Counted from the first letter of the stretch, positions 46,330 through 58,154 are shown. The stretch: DNA of 64,000 bases from Actinernus sp. WN-2022 (GCA_030867875.1 JAOWCC010000019.1:36375976-36439975); one strand, 5' to 3'. Notes: generated by a model not told the origin, from the sequence alone. Made by a program: numbers and translations.

Positions 46330-47270
46330 CGTTGAAGTAGACAGGCGACCGCTTAACGACTACATTAGTTTGAATTTGCTCCATCCACAAGAAGACCGAA
46401 TAGCCTAGTTCATTTGTCTATTTATGATCTGTGTTTCCCTGTTTTCGCTTGCCATAAGTTAAAAATATCACGATGGAATGATCGGATTGATCAGAATGTG
46501 AACGCATCACCAGCTACCACAGGGAATCCGGAAGCTTCAACTTTATTAATATTTATACACGTAATTCTAACAGATAAGAAAAACTGATTTACATAGAAGC
46601 CGTGTTAACTACTATTAAATATATAAAAATACAGAACTGTCAATGTAATAATAATAATAATATAAAAAATATATACTATAAATATGATATCCTAAAATTA
46701 TAAAAACTACTATATACTATTATCAATTAAGCATCATTGGTCATTTAGGACGGCGACTGTTTTGATTTTGTTTTTAAAAGAGCCTAGTGATTTAATTTCA
46801 CGTAATTCTGTTGGAAGGTCATCAGTACGGCAGCTCCAAGATAGAACCACCTCACATGCAGTGCCCCAGCCACTGTTACACCACAACAGGCACATCGGTT
46901 CACCAATATTTTATTTTATTTATTATTATTTTATTATTATTTTCCTCAGTATTACAGATTTAAGTACAATTCAGACATTTCACAATATTTCTAAGTTAGT
47001 TAGCAAATAAATAATAAGGGATAGGTAGAACTAACGAGAAGACGAAAGAAAGTAAAAGAAACGGAGGAACCACTTAACGATTCCATACACGAATGCGGAT
47101 CCGGATGCAAAGAAATGGATAAATTGTCACCACAGTCAAATCAGCGAAGCCAGGAGTAAAAACGTATCTTTGATAGCTCGCCTACATACGACGTCACATT
47201 TAAAGAAGTAATGAAGGCGTAGCGACAGCAAAACCAGCAGATTGAGAAACTACTTGCTCAACAACAGCGG
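46330..47270. other. Non-coding leader with AT-rich inserts
   Basis: Between the putative LTR and the gag remnant lies (aataat)n-type sequence (46640-46740) and a tattattattttattatt run (46910-46940), probably retroelement tails. No coding sequence was supported. Confidence 0.4.
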
Positions 47271-47281
47271 CACACATTAGC

Positions 47282-47744
47282 CCTGATGCTACCACGGCTG
47301 AAGTATCCACCTTCGGGGGAGATCCCATTGAATACTGCAGCTTCATTCGCGGCTTCGAAAATCTGATCGAATTCAATACTGACAGTAACAGTGCCAGACT
47401 GTACTATCTGGTGCAGTACACAAAGGGGGATGTCCAGGAGTTGATGAGTTGTTTGTCGATAAGCACAGACGAGGGTTACCATAAAGCTTGAAAGTTGCTG
47501 AAAGAGAGGTACGGCATACGTCAACCGGCTAATAGAAGGGCAACCGATCAAAATGGAAACGGGGAACGCCCTTCAAAGGTTTTCCATTCTCCCCACAAGC
47601 TGTAAGAATACCCTGAAAGATATTGGCTATATAACTAAGAAAGAGAACCCAGCCAGTTTAAAGCACATAGTGGAAAGACTACCATATGGTCTAAGGCTAA
47701 AGTGGCGCGATGTACCAGACGACTCGTGTCTCCAATGTATTTAA
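47282..47744 (+). pseudogene. BEL/Pao gag-like (DUF1759-type) fragment
   Basis: The frame reads [20 protein letters not shown], then [20 protein letters not shown], then a TGA (about 47489) and KLLKERYG. After a shift it continues RFSILPTSCKNTLKDIGYIT and RLPYGLRLKWRD. The F.GDP..Y..F...F pattern with a downstream L..RYG is the DUF1759 region of BEL/Pao gag proteins. Protease, RT and integrase are absent. Confidence 0.65.
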
Positions 47745-48009
47745 TTGAAATGAGTGGTATCCTGAGTAAGCACATTTTCTGAAATAACGGGGTGGAAACC
47801 GTTGCGTTCGGTTAATAACGATTAAATAAATATGTCAATGAGATGTAACATTTTTTTTATGAAGCTGTAATGAATAGGTCGAGTTATTCAAAAAAGAAAA
47901 TAAATCAAGTTGTACCTGCAATACTAGGGAATTGACAGGGGAATTGACATTGAAAAATAAATAACAAGGCGGGAAATTCAGTGCGTATGTAGCCAAGAAC
48001 AGCATACCA

Positions 48010-48648
48010 ATGTGGGAGTTAAATTGTCGACGTCGTTGGCTGAAAGTAAGAAAGCACCTTGACCAGAACCATAACGTTAAGGTTAATTTTAGCAGTCGTC
48101 ACATCAATTATTACTCAGGCTGGCATTACACTACCAAGGAAGACTCCAGTTATGTCCAATCCGAGAATCATACCAATCTTGCTAATGCAGAAGATCCCAC
48201 CACAGCCCAATCAAGTACCGCTCGCGCTCGTACTGGGAAAAAGCACAGCCGTAAAACCCGCTTAACAGTATTTGATGTCTCCCAAATAGCCGTGGAAAAG
48301 AGAATAAAAACTCGATTGCAGCTTGTAGCCGACAAAAAAAGGAAGGAAAAACCAATTCGGCTGAATTCATTGCAAAGAGTGGAAGCAAAGCAGTAGGATG
48401 GGAAATCGCAACTAGAAAGAAGTAGATTGACCAGAATTGAAATCTTATACAAGCGCCAAGACATTTCCAACACTCGTGTGTTTAGAATAACAAAAGCTCC
48501 CTCTGGGAAGGTGGTTATACAGTACAACAACTGGGCTAATGACAAGACAGAACAATGGAAGCCTGAAAGTGTTGACCCTGAAGAGTGCCTAACAATGTTA
48601 AAGGTATTTGCAACATTAATATCTAGTTGTTTGTGTGTTTGTTCATGA
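48010..48648 (+). pseudogene. Rep-like (HUH/SF3-associated?) protein fragment
   Basis: The frame reads WLKVRKHLDQNHNVKVNFSS, then NYYSGWHYTTKEDSS, then VFDVSQIAVEKRIKTRLQLV. One TAG (48394-48396) interrupts before QLERSRLTRIEILYK. The YTTK word fits motif III (YxxK) of HUH replication endonucleases. The layout resembles cnidarian multi-copy proteins that I recall carry a C-terminal SF3-type helicase. That helicase is absent here, and the sequence after about 48480 (VFRITKAPSGKVVIQYNNWA) looks foreign to it. Assignment is tentative. Confidence 0.4.
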
Positions 48649-48889
48649 GTTAAACTGGACAATAATGTAGTTATAGCTGCTTAAAAGGCAATATTGACTT
48701 TCATTGGTCATGCACGGTTTTAGCCCCACGCTTCCTCTACAAATAACACAAACGTCCCTAATTTCTCCTTTATCAAACACTTTTTTTGGTGTGGATCCAA
48801 AATAAGATTTGGAAGATGTAGGCATTGTATGTGAGTAGTTTAAGCATCTTATTTTTTATAACAAGGAAATAAATTGGAATTTTATAATT

Positions 48890-49215
48890 CAAGGTGAAAC
48901 GTGCGTGGGGGCATGAGTGTTTCCATGGCAACACAATAATTTTCACAATGATGTGTACTTTCCAAAGTATGTATGTGCAAATGTGTAAAGTATCAATCAG
49001 TTTTTACTCAATATTTGCAGAGATGTTCTTCATTTTGTGATTTGTCTCCAGGCTGTGCAACCAACATGGCGTCATAGGTCATCTCATTTGCATATTACAA
49101 AAACCTGAATATCTCTGAAACGAGATAAGATGTTGACAAACGGAAAATGTCATTATTCATCATTTCGAAAGCATTTAAAAATTATATCAACTTAATTTTC
49201 GTTTCATATGCACTT
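48890..49215 (+). repeat. Dispersed short repeat, longest copy
   Basis: It shares tttccatggcaac, tcattttgtgatttgtctccaggctg and aaacctgaatatctctgaaacgaga with copies near 9590-9740 and, inverted, near 10030-10330 and 21210-21430. It has no coding capacity. Confidence 0.65.
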
Positions 49216-49858
49216 TAAGGACTATGTATAGTGAACTACTATTATGGCTAGAAAAAGGGGGATTTCATGATTATTCTATAAATACATAGTTGTCACGGAT
49301 AGTCAATTAACATATCACTCATATCATCTATATCATGTTACAGAGCTTGTACTTAAACCATTCTTCCGTCCCGACCTGTCTCCCTACTTGTGGTCAGTAC
49401 ACTGAACATAACACTGGGTATACAAGTGAATGCAACTGTTCCCAGATAATTTCAGGCGTGTGCATTCTAAGTGTAAACAACTGAAAGTCGATTAAGGTAT
49501 GCTAACCACCGTTGGCCCCCCGCACCAAAACTGAAAGTATGTATTTGGTACGTAAGTGGAAAATTACTGGTATAAAATATATTCCTTTGATATGTAACTA
49601 GTCACCATCGCAGGCGTTATTTGTGTTGTCTCGCAACGCTACTCCCCACTAACGGCTGCTTAAACCTGAACCTGACGTGTTTCTGTAGCTCTGGAGAAAA
49701 ACCTCACTATCTCTCCTCAAGGCCTTCTCCGTTCGGCTTCGCTTCCAAATATGAACATCTTAAGTGATGTCCAAGGGTTTAGTGAACCACGACTTGAAGA
49801 CTTCAATGATTCCAACGATCATTCGGTGCTTTTGGTGGAGTGATCTGATGTAGTCAAC

Positions 49859-50315
49859 ATGGAAGCGGCAAACGGCGATGATGAAATCACACTGGCCTTA
49901 GGTGGGGGAAACCTCGCATCCTTGAGCTATTGAGACATTAAAGATGAATTGGGAAAGAGAGGGCTCATCAAAAGCGGTAAAAAGCCTATTCTTGCTAAAG
50001 ATTAAATATCTTCTCAACGACGGAGGAAGCAAATTCCCGCCAAAAGTGAACCAGAACGGCCATGGAAACAACAGCTTGCTTCTATTCCAAATTGATAATG
50101 AGATTCAGAAAGTGAAACTTCACAAGCTTCGAAAGGAAATGACTGGCTCTGCTTGCTTAGATCCCTCATCGCCGAATCAGTCAGCTGCTCTCAAACAGGA
50201 AAACGAAGACCTAAAGCTCTGGGTGAGCCAGCTCGAAGCCTGTCACCGAGATCTAAAGAACGAGGCAGGAAAACAAAAGCCTTTTGACTGCATTGCGTAT
50301 ATTGCGCGACGATGA
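49859..50315 (+). pseudogene. SAP-domain and coiled-coil protein fragment
   Basis: It starts MEAANGDDEITLALGGGN. After a TGA at 49931-49933 it reads DIKDELGKRGLIKSGKKPIL, a SAP-type DNA-binding helix-turn-helix (L..L..RGL..SGKK..L). The frame then shifts by one and continues as YLLNDGGSKFPPKVN. It ends with a heptad-like stretch, QSAALKQENEDLKLWVSQLE. SAP plus coiled coil recurs in cnidarian mobile-element genes. On the opposite strand a separate ATGGCGGCT start (50461) opens toward a GGTAAG donor at about 50420, possibly a divergent first exon. Confidence 0.5.
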
Positions 50316-50676
50316 ATGTACGTACAGCTCAAGCAAAGTAGCGGATCGATCGATACAAAAAACCAAACCAGACATGAAACACCAAGTTCAAGTAGACCAA
50401 GGAGCACGGCAGACTTACCTGTTTTGTTGCACTCACGATCTCTTCCAGGTTTAGCCGCCATCTTGAAATTCCTTTATTACAATGCGACTTTCCGCTGACC
50501 CTAAATAATGTTGGCGCTCACGCTCACGAGGGCCGAACGAGTTCCGAAGAGGCACGTAGTGCCCAGCGAGCCTCGAAGGGGATAGAAAAGGCGGGGAGTG
50601 AAACCGTAAAAATTCTGTAGCTTGATGCTCGAAGCATATTGCTAGGCACAGGAGCCGTTGCTGGCACGGATCGGCT

Positions 50677-50845
50677 GTAAACACAACACAAACTAGAGGG
50701 GAAGGTGCGAGTAATTACCAAGTAATTACATACGGATGAATAAGCTATTGTTAGGCACCGATTTGAACAAAGTACTGTGAACACAATACAAACTAGAAGG
50801 GAGGTGGGAGAATTACATACGGATGAAGAAGCTATAAATTAAATT
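50677..50845. repeat. Diverged direct duplication, about 99-bp period
   Basis: gtaaacacaacacaaactag...aattacatacggatgaataagcta at 50677 recurs with substitutions and one deletion from 50776 to 50843. Confidence 0.75.
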
Positions 50846-51019
50846 GAGGTGTGCGATTAATCAAAAGTCTGTTGTGAATTATTTCGTGTCGAAAATCGTA
50901 TGTTTAAGCCAAAATTTTCCGCTGGAAATTTAGTATACATACCCTAGATGTTTCAGAGAGTGTTTATTTGGTGAAAATCCATGCAGAAATCAATTTTCTC
51001 GCCTTTGGGTGCGAAGGCA

Positions 51020-51935
51020 GTTGAAAATGGCGGCCATTCTTGTCTATCTGCAAGACAGACGCCAAGTCTGCATTGTAGGCGACTCGTTCTCGGACGAAGG
51101 GGTTTTAACCAGCGGCGTACCTCAAATTCAATTATTGGGTCACTATTATTTTTAATATATATAAATGATTTACACCAATCAAGACATTATTCAAATTGTA
51201 AAATGTATGCCGATACTACCAGTATATGTGTATCTGGAAAAGACATACTTGAAGTTGAATCAAAAATTAATTATGACCTAAGCAAAATCAACGACTGGTT
51301 CACGGCTAATAAATTAAATCTTAATACTGTGAAAAGCGAGTTTATGATTATTGCCAATGCTCAAAAACAAAGAGCCCTGAACTCTATACCAGTCATTACA
51401 ATTGGAGGCACACAACTTAATAATGTCTCGAACACAAAATATTTAGGTATGGAAATTGATGATAAACTTTCTTGGTGTAATCATGTTGATAAAATCTGTA
51501 AAAAAGTGTCATCAGCCGTAGGTATGATAAAGAGAATGAGGCCATATGTCAATGTTGAAACGTTAAATGTCATTTACAAATCTCTCGTCCAATGTCACTT
51601 TGACTACTGCAGCTCTGTGTGGGATAATATCGGATTGACTTTAGCAAATAAACTACAGACTCTGTATATTTAGACGCTTGTAAAGCATCTATTAGTAAAA
51701 ATTAATTTTTATCTTTCAATTTTATTATTATATTTAAGGAAATTTGATTATACATTAGCATTAGTACTTATTGTAAAACAATTATCCTAGAGTATTTTAG
51801 TCTTGTTTTTACTACACCTATATAATTAGTGATATTAGTTACTAGATATTTATTTTAGTGCATCCCTCACGGCTATCTGAAAAGCAGCTACGCTGATGTA
51901 TATTACCGTGTTTAAATAAAGATTTATTATTATAA
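51020..51935 (+). pseudogene. CR1/L2-like LINE, 3' half, catalytic box altered
   Basis: VLTSGVPQ is followed, after a one-base shift, by SIIGSLLFLIYINDL, then CKMYADTTSI, where the catalytic YADD is YADT. WFTANKLNLNTVKSEFMIIA, NTKYLGMEIDDKLSWCNHVD and SLVQCHFDYCSSVWDN follow, ending in a stop at 51673. A 3' UTR runs to aataaagatttattattata (about 51935). The copy is 5'-truncated and inactive. Confidence 0.8.
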
Positions 51936-51939
51936 CCAG

Positions 51940-52449
51940 CGCTGTATGGACTTAGGTTGCCTAAAAAGCAGATTATTTACGACTAAGATATCAAGCGATT
52001 CAGGATAGCTACGTTTCGGGACAGAAACTGCAAAGTTGTATTTTATTTTGAGGCAAATTTAATAATGTACTGAAGGTTGTGTTTATTGCTACGCCAGTGT
52101 TTTCAAAATCACAGAATGACTGCCATTATAACTGAAAACTTCTGAAGTATTAGAACCTATTAAAAGTATCCGGTCAGCTGAATTCAAAGGATTTTCCCCG
52201 TTTGTAGGTTGTTCCTCGTTAGATTGTAACTGTTACTAAATGTGGCTAAATGGAATTTAGGCAAGGTTAAAATCGAGGCATTGCTGGTCAGCGGTTTCCT
52301 CCATTTGGCTTTCTATGCCTTAGGACCTCTCGCAGGGGCTCCTTCGTGCCATGTGCTTTCAGCGTCAGATTATTGCGGATCGTGACCCTGTTGTGTTGCT
52401 GCTTGAGTGGTTAATCGCTCCCACCCTCCTCTCCCTAATGGTAAGTATT
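51940..52449. other. Left flank of the P element, unassigned
   Basis: No protein family was recognised. The sequence immediately right of the P element (58209 on) runs into LINE ORF1-like coding, so this stretch may be LINE 5' sequence split by the insertion (inference). Confidence 0.35.
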
Positions 52450-52456
52450 GGTAGGG

Positions 52457-52503
52457 CATAGTTAGTAGAGGAGACTGGTTAGGAAACTCGGCGAACTTCA
52501 AAG
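52457..52503 (+). repeat. P element left TIR with TSD GGTAGGG
   Basis: 47 bp, exact inverse of 58155-58201. The 7-bp target duplication is at 52450-52456. An AAGATGGCG word follows at 52567. Confidence 0.95.
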
Positions 52504-52675
52504 AGCGAACTCTTTGTTATGGTTTTTGGCTAGTCACGTGACGCTCAAGGTGCACACACAAAATCCAAGATGGCGTCCAGCGAGTAGTTTCTACGACCTG
52601 TGCGACCATTCTTCTCTTAATACAGCAAATCTAAGCGACACCAGCGATTATTTATAAACAAATTTGTGAAAGACG

Positions 52676-55600
52676 ATGCCAGGCGACAACTGCGCCGTCT
52701 TTGGATGTGGTTCTTGTAGGAGAACCAAGGGAATCGGCATTTGGAAGTTGCCTCCAGCGAAGAACGAAGCGCAAGCGAAATGGCGAAGCGAATGGCTTGG
52801 AGAGATCACGAAAACAAGAGAAACGACTCCGGATTTCAGAAGGCAGATAAAGAACAACAAGATATTTACCTGCCAGAAACATTTCAAACCTGAGGATATT
52901 GAAATATGTAAGTAAAGCTTTATGTGCTTTCAAAATGTAGGGATATGTATTCAAACGAAATTCTCACATTATAGCTTCTAAACAGAACACACGCTTCGAG
53001 TCTCCGTTATGAAAGTAGACTGTTCTGATCGCCCTGTCGTTCATTTTTGTTGTTTATATCGCAGAATATAATACCTATCTTTCTATTTCAGTTCACTCTG
53101 CGAAAATGACAAAGACAAAACCGAGATTTGGAGCTTTACTGACGATCAACATGCCGAAGAGAAGCCATGATCCTAGCAACGTGAAAACACCACGACAAGA
53201 ACGATCCGTGGTCAGAGAGGTCAAGAACTCGTCCACCAGCAGCTGCTACAGAACATTTGCCGAATTGTGCGAGCGGGTGAAAAACCTCAAGACTCTTTGT
53301 GACTGGAGCTCAAAGTTTATGACTGACCGTGTGATTTTCCAGAAAATGTTGGAGCCTTACATGTATCTTCTTCCTGAGCTAGAAATTATTATTGATGACA
53401 GTCTTGGCTTCACAGTGAAAGTATTTGGCTCTTATCTCGTGGATGATCACCCCCTCTATCTTCAGTACCACCGCTCAATGCTAAATGTTACTCTTGCTAA
53501 TTTGGTCAAGGAAATAGAAGGCTGTAAACTGTGTGATGGTGTGCAGACCATGGAACTTACAAGTAATTTTTTTCATCATGTGGTTCCCATTAGTAATGAC
53601 TCTATGGCCGAGGATGAAGCAGAGCAGCAGCAGTTCCCACACAAGGGCTACTGGCGGGCAAGGGGTTGCTTTCTGATCAGCCAAGAAGATTGTGTATGTA
53701 CTATGTGCAAGAATTATATTGTCTCTGCAGAAAATGCAAGAAAAGGAAGGGAAAGCAGATCCGTAAAGCCTGCACATGTGAACGCGCCTGTCTCAAAGAC
53801 AGATCCTGAACGTTTAAAGTTGACCTTGCAGGGGCAAAGGCTTAAGTGTGCCCAGCTGGAACAACGATTGAGTGAGATGCGTGAAGAGTTACTGAAGTCA
53901 AACATTGAAATTGATCATGAACTTAGTGATGACTTTGCAAGTATTCTTGGTTCAGCTGGAGCTAAAATGACTCCATTTATGAACCTATTCTGACAGGAGC
54001 AGAAAACATTGTTTTCAAAAAGCAACACAGGAGTGCGCTATCACCCCATGATAATAAGATTTTGTTTATCTCTGGCGTCCAAGTCTCCTTCGTGCTACGA
54101 GGAATTGAGAAACAGTGGAGTGTTCGTACTTCCTCGCCAAAGGAGGCTGAGAGATTACCGCAATGCCATTAAGCCAATGGCCGGCTTTCAGGCAGAAGTG
54201 CTAGGTCCTCAAGGCAGAGACTGATAGCTACTTCGATGTCCAGCGATATGTGATTCTGTTGTTTGACGAGATGAAAGTGATGGCTAACCTTGTTATGGAC
54301 AAACAAACAGGAGAACTGATTGGTTTCACTGATCTTGGAGATCCAGACTTGAACTATGGTGTTTTTGAGAAAGATGACACTATTGCCAGTCATGCACTTT
54401 CATTCCTTGTACGTGGAGTGTGCACTGAACTAAAGTTTGCGTTGGGCCACTTTGCGACTACTGGCGTTACGGCTGCCCAACTGATACCGCTGTTCTGGGA
54501 GGCAGTGTGTATTCTGGAAACCACATGCAACCTATGGGTTATTGCAGCAACGTCAGATGGTGCTTCTCCTAACAGGAGGTTTTATCGTCTGCACAAGGAG
54601 CTTGATGGTGACGCGGATGGTGATTTATGCTATCGTACAGTCAACCTATATGCACCTCATCGATTCATATATTTCTTTTCGGATGCACCACACCTTGTCA
54701 AGACTACAAGGAACTGTCTGAGAAGCTCTGGTTCTGGCAGCTGTACAAGGTACATGTCGAATGGTGGGAAGTATGTGCTGTGGCAGCATATTACAGAGAT
54801 GTTCTATCAGGATCTTGATAGAGGACTGAAGCTACTACCAAGACTGACATACGATCATGTTAACCTCACTGCATATTCGGTTATGCGCGTCTATCTTGCT
54901 GCCCAAGTCCTCAGCGCATCCGTAGCATCAGTGCTGAAGGCATTTGGTTCCCCAGAGGTTGAAGCTACTGCAAAACTTTGTGAAATGGTGGATAGTTTCT
55001 TTGACTGTCTAAATGTTCGAAGTACTACAGAGCATGTTAGAAAGCGCAAGCCCTTTGTTGCTCCCTACACATATCTACATGATTTAAGGTACGTCTGCTT
55101 TCACTTTTCAGCGTAGAAAAGTTCAAGTTCATTATCCATGAATCCATATTTGTATACCCAATCTATTCATCTCTCATGCATCAATGTAAAGGATACATGA
55201 AGCACTGACTACACAAAGTACAGTGTATCCCACTATTCAACTGTAGCTAAGGATGTCCACACATTCAAACTTTGAGCTGCATATCTTATAGAAAAATAAC
55301 AATTTGATTCTTAATGTTATTTTATTACAGGTTCCAGTTCTTGTTGGAATTTCTCGAGTATCTGAGACTATGGAAGGAGAGTGCTGACAACAGACCTGGC
55401 AACTTCACTAAGAACGCAAGGGCCCGCATGTTTCTGTCATGGCAGACGTATGAGGGTTTCAAGATCTCTGCACTCTCAGCCATTGAGGCCACCAAGTTTC
55501 TACTACAAGAGGGCATGGACTTTGTATTGACTTAACGTTTCTGCCAAGACCCAGTGGAAGAGTTATTTGGAAAACAGCGTCAGCTAGGGAGACGAAGCGA

Positions 55601-55790
55601 CAACCCTGATATCCACAAATTCGGGTACACAGCAACACTATCAGAATTCAAAGATCTATTTCATGTCAGAGTGGGAACACAAAAGGTAGAAAGGACAGAC
55701 AGAGAGCATGGGAGCAGGTTACTGATGACAAAGTATCATGCCGAAAGAAACTCAAGCTTAACTAGATCAGATATGTATAAGCTAGACTAG
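52676..55790 (+). pseudogene. P-element (THAP9-like) transposase, three exons, three lesions
   Basis: Exon 1 (52676-52907) encodes the THAP zinc finger: CAVFGC near the start, W..P spacing, and FTCQKHFKP (C2CH). A GTAAGT donor and an acceptor at 53091 join in phase. Exon 2 (53092-55088) contains the leucine-rich/coiled region and the RNase H-like core with [24 protein letters not shown] and [16 protein letters not shown]. Exon 3 (55331-55790) reads [20 protein letters not shown] through [12 protein letters not shown]. Lesions are TGA at 53991 (Trp expected), a one-base shift between about 54190 and 54224, and TAA at 55533. An upstream AAGATGGCGTCC opens a 5-codon frame (52570). Otherwise the length is near family norm. 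Confidence 0.9.
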
Positions 55791-55819
55791 ATCAATTATG
55801 TCAGACTCTTGGAGGATAA

Positions 55820-55839
55820 GGGGGGGGGGGGGGGGGGGG
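55820..55839. repeat. Poly-G tract, 20 bp
   Basis: A G run just after the transposase stop, in the region between the two convergent genes of the P element. Confidence 0.95.
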
Positions 55840-56610
55840 AGACTGGAGTGTGTTAATCAATTAGGCTTTCATTGCACTTATCCAAATGAGTAAAAATAGG
55901 TACTGTATGAGTTTGAAAATATAGCACAGACCTCACCCTGTAGTGACTGTACTGTGCCAATGAGCAAGGACAACATACAATTTGATTCTGGCTACTTTTT
56001 CACACTGATACAAGATCTGATATCAGGACCATAATGACAAATAATTGGTAAAGAGATCAGAAAGCCACATGCTTTTCAGTAAGGTAGCAGCCATCTCCTT
56101 TTAGAATCTAGCAGGTGTTTAAAGTTTATAATACAAGCACACAAGCAATTTAAGGTTTTCAAAAAGTTCACTATTGACAAAATATATTTCTCATTCAATA
56201 TATAAACAAGAATTAGCATTTATGTTTGATATATAATTATCATTACAAATGAGAGTCAAATTGATTCCATTCAGCATTATCTACAAAAGTATAATACAAA
56301 TGTTATTGTTCAGCTTGCAAGGGGGGTTGCAATTCTTGTCAATCATCTCGGTTGCATGTAATACACTAGTAGAATTTCACAAAAGAGTGCAAACCTGCAA
56401 ACCTGTGAGATATCCAGCCTGAAAAGGGTTGTGTCAATTCTTATTTCAGTGATACTGCATTGCAGTTCAATAAGGCCAATTAGGTTTGTGTTTTGCACTC
56501 TGAGTTTACAATATCAACTACATAACTATGCATACCCAACATACTCAAGATTGAGCAAAGTTGGATTGAAACAAGAAAACTAGAGCAAAACTGTTGTTTA
56601 ACATTAAAAT
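55840..56610. other. Spacer between the convergent P-element genes
   Basis: AT-rich sequence without coding signal. It is presumably the 3' untranslated regions of both genes. Confidence 0.5.
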
Positions 56611-56617
56611 AATATTT

Positions 56618-58080
56618 TCACTGAAGGCGTTGTTGTTCCTTTGTATCACAACTTCTGCTGATTTCTTTTCGAAGAGCTTTGGATTTGACCTGCTTTTCTT
56701 GGACTTTGTGGCGTTGAACAATATCCCTAGCAAATGAGAAAGAGCGCACCCTAACACATAAGGCCACAATGCTATGCAGAACATCCTTGTGAACATGACT
56801 TTCTGTGTTCAATTCAGCATCTGATAATAATAAGTTAAAGTTTGAGATGATATCACAATCGTGCATTGACTTTTCTGCAATGTAAACAATGTCAACTTTT
56901 CGCAATCCAGATGTTGATGTTGACTGCCTAAAATAATGTTCAGTCTTTAGGAAAATATTATGTGCTGCATTTGTAATAGACCATAGTCCTCCACGGTTTA
57001 GGCTTGAAACCAGTTTTTGAGATTCTGTTTCTGTTTCACATTTCCCAGCCTTGAGGATGGCCATGGCTTGTTGGCTTTCTTGTGTGCTTGGCATGCTGTG
57101 TTTCTTATGCAGCTTGTGGAGCACATATCCACCAACATACTGAAGGCCAGCCTTCTCTGATAATGACACAGGTTGATATTCTGTGCCAGTCTTAACTGAT
57201 GCTTCCTTTTTCCCGTGACCAATCAAGCCATCAGCTACTTTTGTAGACAGCAAAGTTGCAGCCTTTCTTGTGAGCCCTTTGAAGTATCTTGTGGCATTCA
57301 GAGGGACTTTGGTATAATATGATCCATATAATTTTTCAACATTTCGATGCTTCATGAATGCTTCATAAAGGGTTCTCAGTTCGCAAAATTCTACTGTATC
57401 TTCTTGAAGTCGTTCAAATGTGTAGCTGCAAAACTCTTTTCTCATGCTTGTTGGCTTGCAAAGTGCTTAGTACATTCATGACAATCTGTTCAAGGATAAT
57501 CGGCGTGAACGCCTCTCTAGTTTCGTCATTTAGTTGCTGACTGTGCTTTGCTGCGGTGTGCCTTTCATATCCCCCTCTGGTCTTGTACTTTTTTTCCACA
57601 TTCACTGCATGCTATCAATTGCAATTGAACCTTAAAAGAAATATTATAATGAGTAAAGAAAACCAGGGCGAGAGGCTCGTATATTCAAGAGCATCAACAA
57701 CCGCTTTTCAAGTCTAATTCTATCTGCGTTATAAAGGATTAAAACATTTCAACTGTCTCAAGCCAACTAAGTAGAAGATCTTTATTTCTTATAAGAGAAT
57801 GTCTGACTAAGATTCGACTGCGATTTGCTCTAGTTTTAGCGTGAATTTCGTTATTTGTAAAATGCTAGTTCGCTGCGTGTCACTTGTAACCAAAAGTTGG
57901 TTATTCGCCCGATTTGAGTTCGCTAAAGGAAAACAACAACCATTTTCAGAGATATATAATACTTACATTGCTAACTGCTGCTCCAAACTCTTCTTCGAAT
58001 ACTTAATCGCCCTCTAAAACATCTAAAATTGCCTCAAAATCTTCTCCGAAATCGAAAAGTTCGACCATACCGTCCGCCAT
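56618..58080 (-). pseudogene. Antisense C2H2 zinc-finger accessory gene of the P element
   Basis: Exon 1 (58080-57967) starts MADGMVELFDFGEDFEAILD in the context AAGATGGCGGAC, has one TAA after EGD, and ends AAT|GTAAGT. Exon 2 starts after ttttaag at 57630, in phase, with ACSECGKK then YKTRGGYERHTAAKH. This is a classical C2H2 finger split by a 7-A run (57589-57595) that is one base too long. A further one-base shift near 57460 leads into a 275-codon frame: FCSYTFERLQEDTVEFCELR, LQYVGGYVLHKLHKK, SLNRGGLWSITNAAHNIFLK, and a basic C-terminus with SKALRKEIS. YVGGYV..KL recalls the C-terminal region of several DDE transposases. Function is unknown. Its start 75 bp inside the right TIR argues it belongs to the element. 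Confidence 0.7.
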
Positions 58081-58154
58081 CTTGTTTTGACTGTGCACGT
58101 TGAGGGTCACGTGATGGGTCTGTTCAACCTCAGAAAGGCCCTATTGTTTGGCCC

